From: Leptodontidium sp. MPI-SDFR-AT-0119
Taxonomy: Eukaryota > Ascomycota > Leotiomycetes > Helotiales > Leptodontidiaceae
Direction of reading: 5' to 3'
NCBI GenBank assembly: GCA_020726505.1
Contig: JAHLEZ010000036.1
Coordinates: 186,001-250,000, forward strand
Length of the DNA stretch: 64,000 bases
In this document: piece after piece, positions 44,954 to 59,000 of the stretch
How positions within the stretch are numbered: position 1 is the first letter of the stretch
Layout of the letters: every line of letters starts with the position of its first letter
Notes under the pieces: generated by a model
Database searches by the model: none
The model's input: the letters and a program-made list of their open reading frames with translations, nothing else
Told to the model about the DNA's origin: nothing
Translations under genes and position numbers: made by a program

Positions 44954-47900
44954 ATGTCAGCGGAAGAAAGGGGGCTTAGGGGGCTTAGGGAGCTGCATAG
45001 CCCATTTTCCTCGACTCTTGGTAAAACTTCAACTACGAAGACCTACACGAAAGTTGAAGCAAATGAAGTCGATGGCTCTTGTGGCGTCCCAGCATCTTCT
45101 TCGTCAGATTCGACACCCAGCGGCTTTGGAAAGTTCAACGCTTCGTGGCAAATATTATCACGATACTTTGGAATATCTCAAAGTAATCGTAAGTTCCACT
45201 GCGTCCCCAGGGTCTGTCAAGATATCCGTTAACGCCATCGCGTCTAACAGACGTTCCGGATGGTTGGAAGCCAGTCACGCTCCGAATGCCAGTTCTTGGC
45301 GGGTTCATCCTCATCTCCTTAGTAATAATAGTTGTTCTCGAGTTGCTATCTACTATCAGTTTGAAGCCTGAGAACGGTGGTGGGCTGGCCTTCGCAGCCG
45401 ACACAGACAGTCTTTCAGGTGGAACAACTTTCGGGTATCTCAGCCACTCTTCAGTCCTTCCTTTCTTCTGCTAATAATCGAAAGCTACCTCTACCTTCCC
45501 ACCATCTTAGCCGTCTGCTACAGTATGATCTGGAGGTGAGATCTCAAAGTACTATTGCCGATCCCCGCTCCACTAACTGTGTTACAAGTTGGGTCGATCT
45601 AGATGTAAAACGACTGGAGCCTTGGTTTCAACTCTCGAAGGATAGAGGGGCCACTGCTGAAGAATCTTTACTTCTCCAGTACCCATTCGACTTTCTCCCA
45701 TTCATCCCATTTACCGCTTTCAAGAGGAAGTCAGTATGCTTCACTCTTCTGCTCAATTCTCAACTGACACTTATGCAGGCACTGGGGAGTGTTTTACGCT
45801 GGGTTCATAATGATCGTGGTTTTCTGGATTGTTACACCTTTGCAGTCTGCCATTTTCAACACTGGAACTGTCACCCGTCTCAGGGTGGTGGACATGGCCA
45901 CGAATGCCACTCTGAGGCCGCTCGTTCAGCAGAGCACTGCGCTGAATGCAAATTTCATGAATCTGGCATATGGAATAGCTTGGCTTGGTCAAGTTCTTCC
46001 ACCATTTACAACCCCCGAATATGCAATAATGCCATTCCAACCAAATCAAATACCCAGCGGCTCATCGGCGACGGAACGGTGGTCCACTACAGTGGACTCT
46101 TTCAACACAAACCTGACCTGCTTTCCTGCCGAGGTGGTACAAGAAAAGTCTTTTAGCTACACATTCAGCAATGGAAAAGGATGTACCGTGCCAAACATTG
46201 CTCTGGCGGATACTCAAGGCGTGGCTGATTACATGATGACTTACATTGGTTACTTTAGCAATCCACAGTCTGACTGGGCCCTGCAGAATCCGAACTGCTC
46301 CACCGAATTTTCCAATACTTTTCTTGCCGTATGGGCATCTGCCGCCTCTCGCTTCGATCACGGCGTGTATCACAATATCACCGCTATATTTTGCGAGACA
46401 AGCTACGTCTCGCAAGAGATGCATGTCTCTGTCAACGCGTCCAACCAAGCCATTGTTTTCGGCAATCCGACGCGCAGTAATACGACTGCGCTTGCTGTCG
46501 AGAAGTTCTTTAATACCACGAATTTTGAATATCTGCTTGGAACAGGTGTGTCAGCCAGCGACCAGCGAGCAAATCTTCCCGACACTGCTGTGCTCCAGCA
46601 GTACTCGCGTATTAAGGAGTATGGATTGATATGGCCAGTCTCTAATATGGTCGGCTTCGCTGTTGCCCTAAACAATGTGTCTATCGAAAGTCTATTCGAT
46701 CCAGTGGCTCTCCAAAGTGCTTTTCAAAGGGCTCACCAGGTTCTTTTCATTTCTGCTTTCAGCGTATTGACAGCGCCGATGTCTTCAAGCACACTTCCAA
46801 TATCTTCCCAGAGCCAAAGAAACGGCACGATCGAGAGTTCTCTTGGTGCGGTGATTCTTGTGAGGCCGATTTCAATCGTTGTTGAAATCGCCTTGGCTGT
46901 TATAATACTTCTCACTAGTTTTCTTTGGTATCACTCGCACAGCCGTCCTAGCCAACTGAGCTTCGATCCAGCATCAATTGGAAACATCATGTCTATGATA
47001 CCACCTCACAACAGTAGCCCGGGCGCGGTCAGCGACGATGGCACATTGACTGCAGCTTCGCTCGAAACTGCTCTTTCGAAGAGGAAGTTCTGTTTGACGC
47101 GATCAAGAAGTGGCACGTCTATCATCATCCCAATGGCCTCTGAAAATTCGGTGTCTTCCTCAATCACGCCGTCTCGCTCCTCAAGCGACCAACCAGAAAA
47201 GCCATTTCTACCCATCCAACCAGTTGAGCTGCAATTGAAGTTTGGTCTTATTTTCATCGTTATGCTGCTCGGTGCATTCGCGGCAGTCATATTCCTGCAG
47301 ATATGGAGCGTGAAACAGAATGGTAACCAACTCTGAGAGCCCTGGCTTGATCGAACGCTGACATACGGCAGGAATAACCATCCCTTCAAACAACCAGGTT
47401 GTCCGATCAATCATCGAAAACTATGCCCCCACAGCATTTGCTACCCTTATCGAGCCTGTGTGGACCATGTTAAACCGGCTGCTCTGTCTTTTGCGGCCAT
47501 TTGAAGAATTGCGGAGAGGAAAAGCGAAGGCGTCTGCATCAGTTTCTGTCAAATACACGTCGTTACCACCTCAACTTGCTGTCTGGCGTGCCCTGAGGGC
47601 AAAGCACTTTGTTCTCGCGGCGGTGTGTGTAGTCACAGTTTCAACTAATCTGCTAGCGGTTGCCCTCTCTGCGCTGCTGGAGGAAAATCCAGCCTTTATT
47701 GTTGTTCCATTTGGTGCCAGTCAGCAATTAACCGCCCGATTCAACGGCACCCCTATTTTTGATCCATCTATCCTGTCTGGCCCAGGGGTTTATTTTGTAA
47801 GCTTTTCTTGACTCCCCTCGCAATTTCAATTCATTCAAATGTATCTGACCAGATGTTATGTCACCAGGACCACTTCTATATCGCATTATCCAACATTTCT

Positions 47901-49250
47901 GAAGGGACGTCCTTACCCCCGTGGATCGACAAAAAGTTCTTTTACTTGCCCTTTAATCTTAAATCCGTGGCCGCTCTCCCAGGGCACAATGCTCAACTTC
48001 AGAACTTCCGCGGAGTAACTACTGGTATCGGCACGCAGACTTCATGTGTTGAACTGTCAGAAGAGAAAGGAACATTGCAATTTGAAGTGAACAACAACGG
48101 CTCTAGCATTCAGTTCTCGACATCCCACCAGTCTGCGAATGGAACAAGGATTGACTGCTTCTATCCTCGAAGTGCAAGCCGAACCGCCAATGACACAACC
48201 AATGATTTACTTCCATTCCGAAATGGTCCGCTGGCCTTGGAAGCCGTGCAGGCAATGAAACCTGCGACAAATGGTACCGATGATGGAACTTGCCCTTCGA
48301 GCCTGATCATGGGCTGGGTTCGTGTCAGTGATAGAGTGGCAATATCCCAAAACGGAGATTCTGGGCCTTCTTTGTCGAATAGAGATGTTTCTCAAACATT
48401 CATTGCCTGTTCGCAGAAACTTCTTGTGGCGGATTTCGACGTGGTGACTGACCGAACAGGGAGAGTCATCCAATCAAATCAAGTCTCGAACTTTACTGAA
48501 GACATATCCCCTTTCTTCGACCCAAAAGTCAGTATCAACAACTCAGCCCTCTTCAGTGGACCTATTCGCAACGAACTAGACCTATTCCAGGAAAGCACTT
48601 CACTCATTGCTTCGTTCAATGTCAATGACTTCAATTGGCACAACGACAGCTTCACCTCAGACTGGATGAACTCTTTGTTGGCCATGGTGCAGAACTCATC
48701 AAACATTGTTGATCCTGCATCGCCAAAACCGAACGCAACTGCTGTTGGACCCTTGGTTGAAGATCTTTATGAGCAGTTGTTTGCTATCCTGCTCAGCCTG
48801 AACACACACATATTCTCGCAGGCACCGGAAGCTAGCATTGTTTCAGCCGAGGCAGCTTTTGTGGAATCTCGACTTTTTGTATCGCCAGTCATGTTCACTT
48901 TGACTATCGCCATTCTAGCTTTCCATCTCCTAGTTGCTACAGTTTACTACGCTCGTCGGCCGAAGAGATTTCTTCCTCGGCTTCCGACTTCTGTTGCATC
49001 CGTTATTGCTTTTGTGTCAGCCAGCCGAGCCGTAGCGGACTTCCGTGAGAAAGATGTGAGGAGCAATACTTTCAAAGATCAGAAATATGCCTATGGACGG
49101 TTTATTGGAATTGATGGAAAGACACATGTAGGGATTGAGCAGCAGCGATTCGTAGTGCCACTGAAGAGTCGGAATCCCGACGTGAAGAGAAGGAAATGGG
49201 GTTGGACGTTTGACAAAGAGGACGAGAAGCAGCCAAAAACTTGGATTTGA
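44954..49250 (+). CDS. DUF3433 membrane glycoprotein
   Basis: Seven exons, 44954-45188, 45251-45434, 45485-45535, 45589-45729, 45779-47322, 47372-47796, 47853-49250, all phases consistent; 1325 residues. After a polar N-terminus (with a GLRGLRE repeat) comes a transmembrane helix (GGFILISLVIIVVLELLSTI), then YLYLPTILAVCYSMIW, WVDLDVKRLEPWFQLSKDRG, LQYPFDFLPFIPFTAFKRKH and WGVFYAGFIMIVVFWIVTPL, the DUF3433 core. A long N-glycosylation-rich loop follows, then another TM. The second half repeats the theme (FEELRRGKAKAS, LPPQLAVWRALRAKHFVLAA) with a second large extracellular loop and a final TM near residue 1200. Such proteins are fungal-specific polytopic surface proteins with two DUF3433 regions. 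Function is unknown, with a cell-surface or wall-linked role inferred. Confidence 0.88.
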
Positions 49251-50064
49251 GGTTGAAGCTCTAACGGGATAGTGAGGGATGGCCTACGTGGGAAAGACAG
49301 CGCGCTACATGTATGATGTGAAGATGATAGGAAATGAGTTCAGGTTCAGCTTCATAATTGTTAAAAAAGTGGATAGTTTGACGTCGTAGAAGGATTTGCC
49401 TCGCTTGATCCACTACAACTGTCGACGAACTTCTTTTATCGGTAAAATCCATCTTCATTTAAATTGTATATATAAATGGTAATCACAGGCAAGAATATCA
49501 CCTAAGAAGGCTCAGATTTTTGGCGTGCAAAATCTAGGAACCTGCCAATCTGATCATGCGAGACTGAAATTTCAGGTTCTGCGTTTAGGCGAGCTGAGTT
49601 GGAGAGGAGCCAGGAGCCAGGAGCCACGCGACAGCTAGCGGAGCCGCCGGCCGCATCACATGACACTCGCCTTTCAGGGTCAGAGCTGTCCCCCAGAAAG
49701 TCGCGACGGGAGCTTTTTCGAAAGCCTCACTGAAGCCTTGCCCTCCCCCGCTACACCACGCATCCACCTCCCTCCACAACACGGCAATTCCTTTCTCTGT
49801 AATCATTTGGTTTCTCTGGGCGGATATTCACTCTCGAAACAACGCCATATACGATTCATAATACAGGGCAGACTTGCGATCGCGTCAAGTGCAGTGGTGG
49901 ATTTGCCAGGCTTTGGAGCTTCAACACTACCGGGACATCACGAACGCTGCCCATAGCCACAACAACCTCGCGCCGCAGATACTGGTGCCCAGCGCGGGAA
50001 TCCCACGGCGAATGAAGGCTCCATCGTGAAGGCTTGCGCCAGTGCGAAGGCAGTTGTCGCAGCC
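49251..50064. other. intergenic, promoter and leader of tra1
   Basis: Includes a period-7 tandem repeat at about 49606-49627 and a pyrimidine-rich segment from 49730 onward that should be the tra1 leader. No gene is supported. Confidence 0.45.
49606..49627. repeat. short tandem repeat, period 7
   Basis: GGAGCCA repeated about three times upstream of tra1. Confidence 0.7.
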
Positions 50065-53000
50065 ATGGCGACCAATACCATTGATCTCGTAGTGCAGCGA
50101 TTGAGCGACCCATCAACAGGTATGCCCAGCAAGGAGAAGCATCCGTCGAACCTTATTAGTTGTCCCCATACTTGGTAGACCTAGGACTGATTCTTTGCTA
50201 CCGCAGATGTCAAGCTCAAGGTTGAGGCGGCTGGCCAGCTGCGCGACAGCCTCGAGCATTACATATCTGGGAACATATACAGCCCTTTTTTGAAGAAGCT
50301 TGTGCCAATATTCATCACCATACTCAACGGCCCCCCAGTCTTCATCAGCACATCTTCGGAGCAGGTCCGTTCTTCCATACTACACAGATTGATGGAGGGG
50401 TACTGACCCTCAATAGAAACTTCGAAACTGCATCCTCGAAATCCTCCACCGATTGCCCACGAACCCCCCCGAGCCCTTCGAACCATATGCTGAGGAAGTG
50501 GTGGATTTGTTAATGAACCTGGTTCGAGTTGACAACGAGGAGAATGCATCATTATGTGTCAAGACGATCATGGACATCATGCGCCATCAAACCAAAGTAC
50601 TGCAGGAGAAAGTCCAGCCTTTCCTCAGCCTGATCCAAGAGCTGTTTGATCAGATGGAGACCGTAGTCAGAGATCAGCTCGACAACCCCTCGACGAATGT
50701 TCCATCTACACCAGGGAGCTCGCAGACCTTCCAGAACTCTCCCCGTCCTGGTTCCCCGGTAGCTTCAGTGTCGGATTTGGGAACAGACCCCCAACAACAG
50801 ACCCGTCCGTTGCTTAAGGGCATGCAGTCCTTCAAAGTTCTGGCGGAGTGCCCAATCATTGTCGTGTCGATATTCCAGGTATACAGAACGACAGTTGGCG
50901 CCAATGTCAGGCTTTTTGTCCCCCTTATCAAGAGCGTTCTGTTGCTTCAAGCCAAACCTCAGGAACAGGCCCATGCAGATGCTGCTGCGAAGGGAACCAT
51001 CTTCACAGGAGTCAGCCCCAACATTCGAAATCGAGCTGCCTTTGGAGAATTCATCACGGCGCAGGTCAAGACTATGAGCTTTTTGGCATACCTCCTCCGA
51101 GTATACTCCCAGCAACTCACTGATTTCCTGCCAACCCTTCCAAACATTGTCGTTCGGTTATTGAAGGACTGCCCGCGCGAAAAATCAGGAGCCAGGAAGG
51201 AACTTTTGGTGGCAATCCGACATATCATTAACTTCAACTTCCGCAAGATCTTCTTGACCAAGATTGATGAGCTTCTTGACGAGAGAACCTTGATTGGTGA
51301 TGGCCTTACTGTATACGAGACCATGCGCCCTCTGGCGTACAGTATGCTTGCCGACTTGATCCATCATGTTCGAGATGCTCTCGAACCACAGCAGATTCGA
51401 AAGACAGTGGAAGTGTATACCAAGAATCTGCAGGACAGCTTTCCTGGTACCAGCTTTCAGACGATGAGTGCCAAGTTACTTCTCAACATGGCCGAGTGCA
51501 TTGCAAAGATGGACAACAAGGCAGATGCTCGTCACTACCTAATCATGATTTTGAACGCCATTGGAGACAAGTTCGCAGCAATGAATCGGCAGTATCCCAA
51601 TGCTGTCAAGCTCTCGAAATTGTATGCGCAACAGTCGATTGATGCATCGCCCGACAACTATCTCGCAGGCAAGGAGCACCCTCCAGATTGGGATGAAATC
51701 GACATATTCACTGCAATGCCTATCAAGACTTCGAACCCTCGGGACCGAGGAGCGGATCCAGTAGCCGACAATAAGTTTCTTTTCAAAAATCTTATGAATG
51801 GGCTGAAGAACACATTTTACCAGTTGAAGGCCTGCAATGTTGCAGCGCCGATCGATCCTGCCAATGCACCACCACACTGGCAAGAAGTCTCGTATGGATT
51901 CACAGCAGAGGAAGTCCAAGTCATCATCAAACTCTTCCGTGAAGGTGCCTACGTCTTCCGCTACTACGAAATTGAAAAGCCTGCCACCGAGTCTCAGTAC
52001 TCCTCACCTGTTGAATTCATGGCAAATCACTACATGATCTCAAGCAGTAAGGAAGAGAAAGATCTCCTGGAGACGTTCGCAACCGTCTTTCACTGCATCG
52101 ATCCCGCTACTTTCCACGAGGTGTTCCACGAAGAGATTCCGAAGCTTTACGACATGATCTTTGAGCATACTGCTCTTCTTCACGTTCCGCAGTTCTTCCT
52201 TGCAAGCGAGGCAACATCTCCTAGTTTCGCCGGTATGCTCCTCCGATTTCTCATGGACAGAATCGACCAGGTTGGTACCGCCGATGTCAAGAAGTCATCC
52301 ATTCTCCTTCGACTATTCAAGCTTGCGTTCATGGCAGTTACCCTATTCTCCAATCAAAACGAGCAGGTCCTTTTACCACATGTTCTCGATATTGTCACCA
52401 AGTCCATTGAGCTGTCGACAACTGCTGAGGAGCCAATGAACTACTTTTTGCTTCTGAGATCATTGTTCCGAAGCATCGGTGGTGGCAAATTCGAGCATCT
52501 CTACAAGCAGATCCTTCCACTTCTTGAGATGCTCTTGGAGGTTCTGAACAATTTGCTTCTGGCAGCAAGAAAGCCCGCCGACCGAGATCTCTACGTCGAA
52601 CTGTGTCTTACAGTCCCAGCAAGATTGAGCAATCTTCTTCCCCATCTCAGCTACTTGATGCGACCTTTGGTGGTAGCTCTAAGATCCGGGACGGACCTTG
52701 TTGGGCAAGGTTTACGGACACTGGAACTTTGTGTAGACAATCTGACTGCTGACTACCTGGATCCCATCATGGCTCCTGTGATTGACGAGTTGATGACGGC
52801 CCTCTTCGACCACCTCAGACCTACACCATACAGCCACTTCCATGCTCACACCACCATGCGAATCCTTGGAAAGCTTGGAGGTCGCAATCGGAAGTTCATG
52901 ACAGGGGCACCGACACTGACATTTCAACAATACTCGGATGACCTAACCAGCTTTGACCTGAAGCTTATCGGGTCCAAGAAGGACAGAGCATTTCCCGCTG

Positions 53001-56000
53001 AGATAGGTATTGACCTCGCTATCGGAAAGCTCATGGAAGTTGCCAAGGGACCTGCCGCCAAGAAGACAGATGCATACTACAAGAAGCAAGCCCTTCACTT
53101 GATCAAAGCCCAGCTCAAGCTCCGTCTTGGTGTTGATAATCTTCCTGAGGATTTCGGACGACTCGTGCGCCTCCAGGCCCAGGATCTGTTGGCAAGAAAA
53201 TGCGATGTTGACCTTTCGGCTCTTGATGCCTCAGATAAGGAACGCTCGGTCTTCAAGAAGGAAGGTCAGGATATGATGCTCAAAAAGCTTCTCAAAGCGT
53301 GCATATTTGCTGTCTCACTGCCTGAGTTCACAGCTGAAGCCTCGAGTCTGCTGATGAGCACTTGCAAGCATCTCACGATTCTGGAACTTGGAAGATCACT
53401 AGCAGAAATGAAGCAAAAGACGCTTCCCTTCGATGTAAAGTCTGGCGAGGGCCCACTTTGCATTGACAGTCGCGTTCTTGGGGATGCAATTGTGGAGTGC
53501 CTATCGTCTGATATGCCAGCTGTACGAGAAGCTGCTCAAGCGGCGATGAAGGAAGTGTACGATACCACCGCCACAATCTTTGGATCAGACACGGAGATCT
53601 ACCGCTTGTCGTTCTTCGCATATCTCAGCAACCTATTCTGTCATAATTGTTACGAAGAAGAATGGTTCTCCAAGGCAGGTGGAAGTTTGGGTATTCACTT
53701 CCTAATCACCGAGATCAATATGGGTGACGCTTGGGTTCAGGATCGTCAAATTGAGTTTGTCAAGGCTCTGATGTATGTGATCAAGGACATGCCTCCTGAT
53801 CTGCCTGCCAAGACTCGAATTGGTGCTCAAGACACTCTTGAGCTTCTTCTCAATCGATGCTCCAAAAACGCATCCAAAGATGATCTCCAACTGCCACCTC
53901 AGACTCAATCTGGCCAGCAACCCCGCCCATCGAAACTCTACCAGCTCTGCGCTTTTTTGAACGTGGAGCTGTGCCACATGAACCGTCACGTTCGAGAAGC
54001 AACCAAGCGATCGTTGGATATCATCTCCAAGGAGATTGGCGCTGAGATTCACGAGTTGCTTGAACCGAGCAAGGACCGTTGTATTCAGCCAATCTACGCT
54101 AAGCCTCTACGTGCGTTGCCTTTCGGGGTCCAAATTGGTTTCATCGATGCCATCACATACTATCTCGGTCTCAAATCGGATTTCATCACCTTTGACGATC
54201 ACCTGAACCGACTTCTGATGGAATCGTTGGCTTTAGCTGATGCCCCCGATGAATCTTTGGCTGGCAAGCCCGCTGAACACCGCACTCATGAATCAATCAT
54301 CAATTTGAGGGTGGCTTGCATCAAGATGTTGACGATAGCGATGGGCTTTGATGAGTTCCAGAAGGGGCCTGCCAATCCGACTAGGACTAAAATTGTGTCG
54401 GTCTTCTTCAAATGCCTGTACTCGGATTCCAAGCAAACAATCGAGGCAGCAAATGAAGCCCTGAAGAAGGTTCTCATTCAAACCACCAAGCTACCAAAAG
54501 ATTTGCTCCAGAATGGTTTGCGGCCGGTGCTCGCCAATCTTCAAGATCCACGACGGCTCAGCACCCACGGTCTTGATGGTCTAGCGAGATTATTGCAGCT
54601 TCTCACAACTTACTTCAAAGTCGAGATTGGATCCAGACTACTCGACCACATCAAGGTCTTGGCCGAGCCAAACAACCTCCAGCGGATTTCATTCACGTTG
54701 ATTGAGCAGAACGAACAAATGAAGATCATCGCAGCCGTCTTCAACATCTTCCATCTTCTTCCCCCAGCTGCCGAGCAGTTCAAGGAACGTTTGATTGAGA
54801 CAGTTCTAGACCTGGAGGAAAAACTTCGCAGAACTAGATACAGCCCTTTCAGAGCGCCACTGTACAAGTACCTCAATCGCTACCCGAGAGAAGTTTGGAT
54901 GATGCTTCTTGGCAAGATAGAGGATCAGAAGTATGGACGCTTCTTGGCGCAAGTCCTCGAGCACCCAGAGAGCGGCCCTCTTCGAGAAGTGGTTGTGAAT
55001 GGTGTTGAATCTTTGATCAAGAACTGTGGAGATATGGGTGCTGAGAACAAGGAGACACGATATACAGCTGTCATCAATGCTATCAATATCATGCACTCAA
55101 TCTCCAAATTCGAGAATGACAAGACCAAGGAGTGGATGGATAAGAAGGAGAACATGGCATGGTTCAAGATGGTCGGCCAGAACCTTGAGCTCCATCTCCG
55201 AACAAACACACTTCCTCCGAACCTGCGCCTTGCAGCTGAGCAGGCTGGAGAACAGCTCATGGTAATCTTCACGAAGTTTCTCGAGTACCACCCCAGCGAT
55301 CTGGATGAGCTCTTCAAGTTGGTTGATTTGGTTACCGCCGAGAGATTGAAGCTGAGCCAGACCCTCATCAAATACATCTACGACCGAATCATCAACTCTG
55401 ACTCCACAGACTACTGGAAGACCGTTGTCATGAGATCCTTGGAAGTTTACGCGGGCAAATCAGCTTCACAGAAGACCAAAACCTTCCTGCTCCACAACCT
55501 GGTCAATCCGATCATTGCGATGGATGTGATGAGAACCGGAATTCAGGCATCCCCGACAAGAGGCACTCGTTTGATGGACAAAGCCGTGATTGAATCCATC
55601 CATACAAAGATATGGAAGGTGAGTTTTGGCGACTCCAACGACGATCTCACGCAGCCTGGAATCGACCATACCCGCATGGAAGTGCTGCAGCTGACTGCAA
55701 TGCTTGTCAAATACCACCATGCCATTTTGCAGGATGCAAGGAAGGACATCATCAAGTTTGGGTGGACATACATTCGCTTGGAGGATGTCATAAATAAACA
55801 CGCTGCATATGTGGTCATCGGTTACTTTATTGCCCACTATGAGACTCCGGCCAAGATTGTCCAGCAAGTCTACTTCTCCCTTCTGAAGACCAACCAGAAC
55901 GAAGGTCGTGCACTAGTCACTCAGGCTTTGGAACTGATCGCTCCAGTACTGCCAAAACGCTGCAGTCCTGTTCCCGGAGACCGCAATCCAGTCTGGGCAG

Positions 56001-59000
56001 CGGCTCCTCGGCGCATCCTGTCCGAAGAAGGTCAGAACGTCCAGCAGATGACAAGCATCTTCCACTTCCTCGTGAAGCACGCAGATCTCTTCTACGAGTC
56101 GAGAGACAAGTTTGTCAACCTGATCGTGAGCTCCCTCAGAAAGATTGCGCAGCCTCCAAACCCATCGAATGAGAGCAAGAAGCTGGTTCTCAACTTGATG
56201 ACTCTGATTTGGCAATGGGAACAGAAGCGTGTTGAAGGGAAGGACGCCTCTCCCGTTCGCGCATTCTCGGAATCTCCAAGCACCAAGAAGCGCAAGCTCG
56301 AGGCGCTGAATGATGCGTCTACATCGTCGCCCTCACCCTCAAAGCCGGGCTCCTCGGCATCAGCTGACCGACCAGATTACAGAATACCTGCTCAGGTGCA
56401 GCAAAAGATGATCAAGTACCTAGTCGAGTTCATCGCTTCTCTCACCGAACGTTTCCCACTTCCGTCGGCAAAGTTGAGAGATCTCGGTTCCTCCCATGCT
56501 CCGATGCAGCCCACACCATCCGTGGAAATGTGCAAGAAAGCAATGTCGCTCCTTCACGGCCTTCTCCAGCCACAATACTGGGGAGAATCCCTCGTTGATC
56601 TATTCCCAAATGTGACCGATACGGTACTAGCAAGCGAGAGAACTGTGGCCGCGCTTGCCAGCGAGCATTCGGACAAGGACAAGCCAGACGAGAAATTTAT
56701 CACAAACATGGTGAATACTCTGCAGATTGTCCGTATTATCGTCAACTTCAAGTCCGACGCGTGGATCTTGCAGAATATGACCAATCTTCAACGCATTCTG
56801 GAGAAGTCCCTGAAGTCGGAAAATCCGGAACTCCAAGATTGTCTACATGCTGCAGGTGAAAAGATAGATGAAGGACGAAATCTCAAGCCACTTCTCAAGC
56901 GCATCCTTGATGCAGTGCCCGACGACACTCCGATGGAAGACGCCGATGCTGAGGGAGAAACGGAAGCCTCGACCTCGGAAATCATCACTTTCCTTTCCAC
57001 CATCGCCACCGAAACACTTTCAGCCAACAACTACATCTCCGGCATCAACATTCTATGGACTTTGGCACAGAGAAAGCCTTCCGAAATGGATCAGCACATT
57101 CCCCAGATCATGAAAGCCCTGCAGTCGAAACTGGCTCGTGAGCATGTCGCCCACTACAATGCCATACTCGGTCAGGCTGCACTTATCGCTCCAATTCGTC
57201 CGGGAGAGGCAGAGCCAGCTGGGGTGATGACTCCATACGACCTTGAGATCCAGACAGGGCTTATGCTGAAGGCCATTGATGTCATCTCGATGAGAATGGA
57301 TGTTCTTGGCGACAACCGGCGTCCGTTCCTAAGTGTCCTAGCCACATTGGTTGAGAAGTCTCTGAGCAATCCTTTGTGTCTGAAGATCTTAGATATGGTT
57401 GAGACATGGGTGTTCAAGTCTGAGGGATCCTGGCCCACGCTGAAAGAGAAGACTGCTGTCCTCCACAAGATGCTGACTTTCGAGAACCGTACAGATCAGA
57501 CTTTGTTGATGAAGTTCCTTGAGCTTGTGATCCGAATCTACGAGGATCCAAAGATTACTCGAACCGAGCTGACTGTTCGCATGGAGCATGCGTTCTTGAT
57601 TGGCACCCGAGCTCAAGACGTCGACATGCGAAACCGATTCATGGCTATCTTCGATAAGAGTCAATCGAAAACTGCCAGCGCTCGTCTGGCGTATGTTATC
57701 ATTGCGCAGAACTGGGATACCTTGGCCGACTCGTACTGGCTTGCGCAAGCATCCCAGCTGCTTCTCGGGGCTGTCGACATGAACAGTTCCATCCACCTCC
57801 AGAAGGAAGACTTCAAGACTATGCTTGCTTCGAGTCTTTTCCAAACCTACTCTGGCGATCCCCGCTCCCCGACTCTCCCAGCAGATGCAGGCTACGACAA
57901 CTTGCTGCACTCGCACAGAAGATTTGTCGCGGAGCTTGGAGATGTGAGAGTACGCGATATCGTCGAACCTCTCACTCAATTACAGCACCTGGATCCAAAT
58001 GTTGCCCATGAGATATGGGTTGCTTTGTTCCCAATGTACTGGGCCGCCATGCCTAAGGATGAGCGAGGCGAAGTTGAAAGAGGGATGGTTGCACTGCTCA
58101 CCAAGGACTACCACTCTCGCCAAGTCGACAAGAGACCCAATGTCGTACAATCACTTCTCGAGGGAGCCGCAAGATCCTGGCCGGACTGCAAAATTCCCCC
58201 GCATGTTCTGAAGTTCGAGGCTAGAACATACGATGCATGGTATACCGCACTCGTTCAGTTGGAAAATGCAGCCATCAAACCAGAGTCCGACAGTCCGCTT
58301 GTTCGAGAAAGCAACCTGGATGCTCTAGTGGAGCTCTACGCAGGATTGAACGAAGATGACCTTTTCTATGGAACTTGGCGCCGAAGATGTCTCTATGTGG
58401 AGACAAATGCCGCCCTGTCCTATGAGCAGAACGGTATGTGGGACAAGGCTCAAACTGGTTACGAAGCGGCGCAGATCAAGGCACGAACTGGTGCTCTGCC
58501 ATTCTCTCAGGGCGAGTATATGCTTTGGGAAGACCACTGGGTCTTGTGTGCGACCAAACTCCAGCAATGGGAGATCTTGTCCGACTTTGCCAAACACGAA
58601 AACTTCCAGGACCTGCTACTCGAGTGTGCTTGGAAACAAATCGACATGTGGAGCTCCCTTGAAAATCGCGAGTCCTTAGACGGTCTCATCAAGGGCGTCA
58701 TGGATGCACCCACTCCACGCCGAACCTTCTTCCAGGCATTCATGTCCTTACTCAAACTTCACACGAAGACGGAGTCACCTGCTGAGTTCAGCAAGGTGTG
58801 TGACGAAGCAATTCAACTATCAATTCGCAAATGGCACCAGCTTCCCAAGCGCATTACCAACGCACACATCCCACTACTGCAAAACTTCCAGCAACTCGTG
58901 GAGCTCCATGACGCCAGCGTGATATGCCAAAGTCTAGCGCAGACTAATCAAGCCAATCTCGACGTCAAATCTGGCGAGCTCAAGCTATTGTTGGGAACTT

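Noticed and set aside
55620..55655. GT...AG stretch of 36 nt inside tra1
   Set aside because: Too short for an intron here, and the encoded residues read as ordinary Tra1 sequence.
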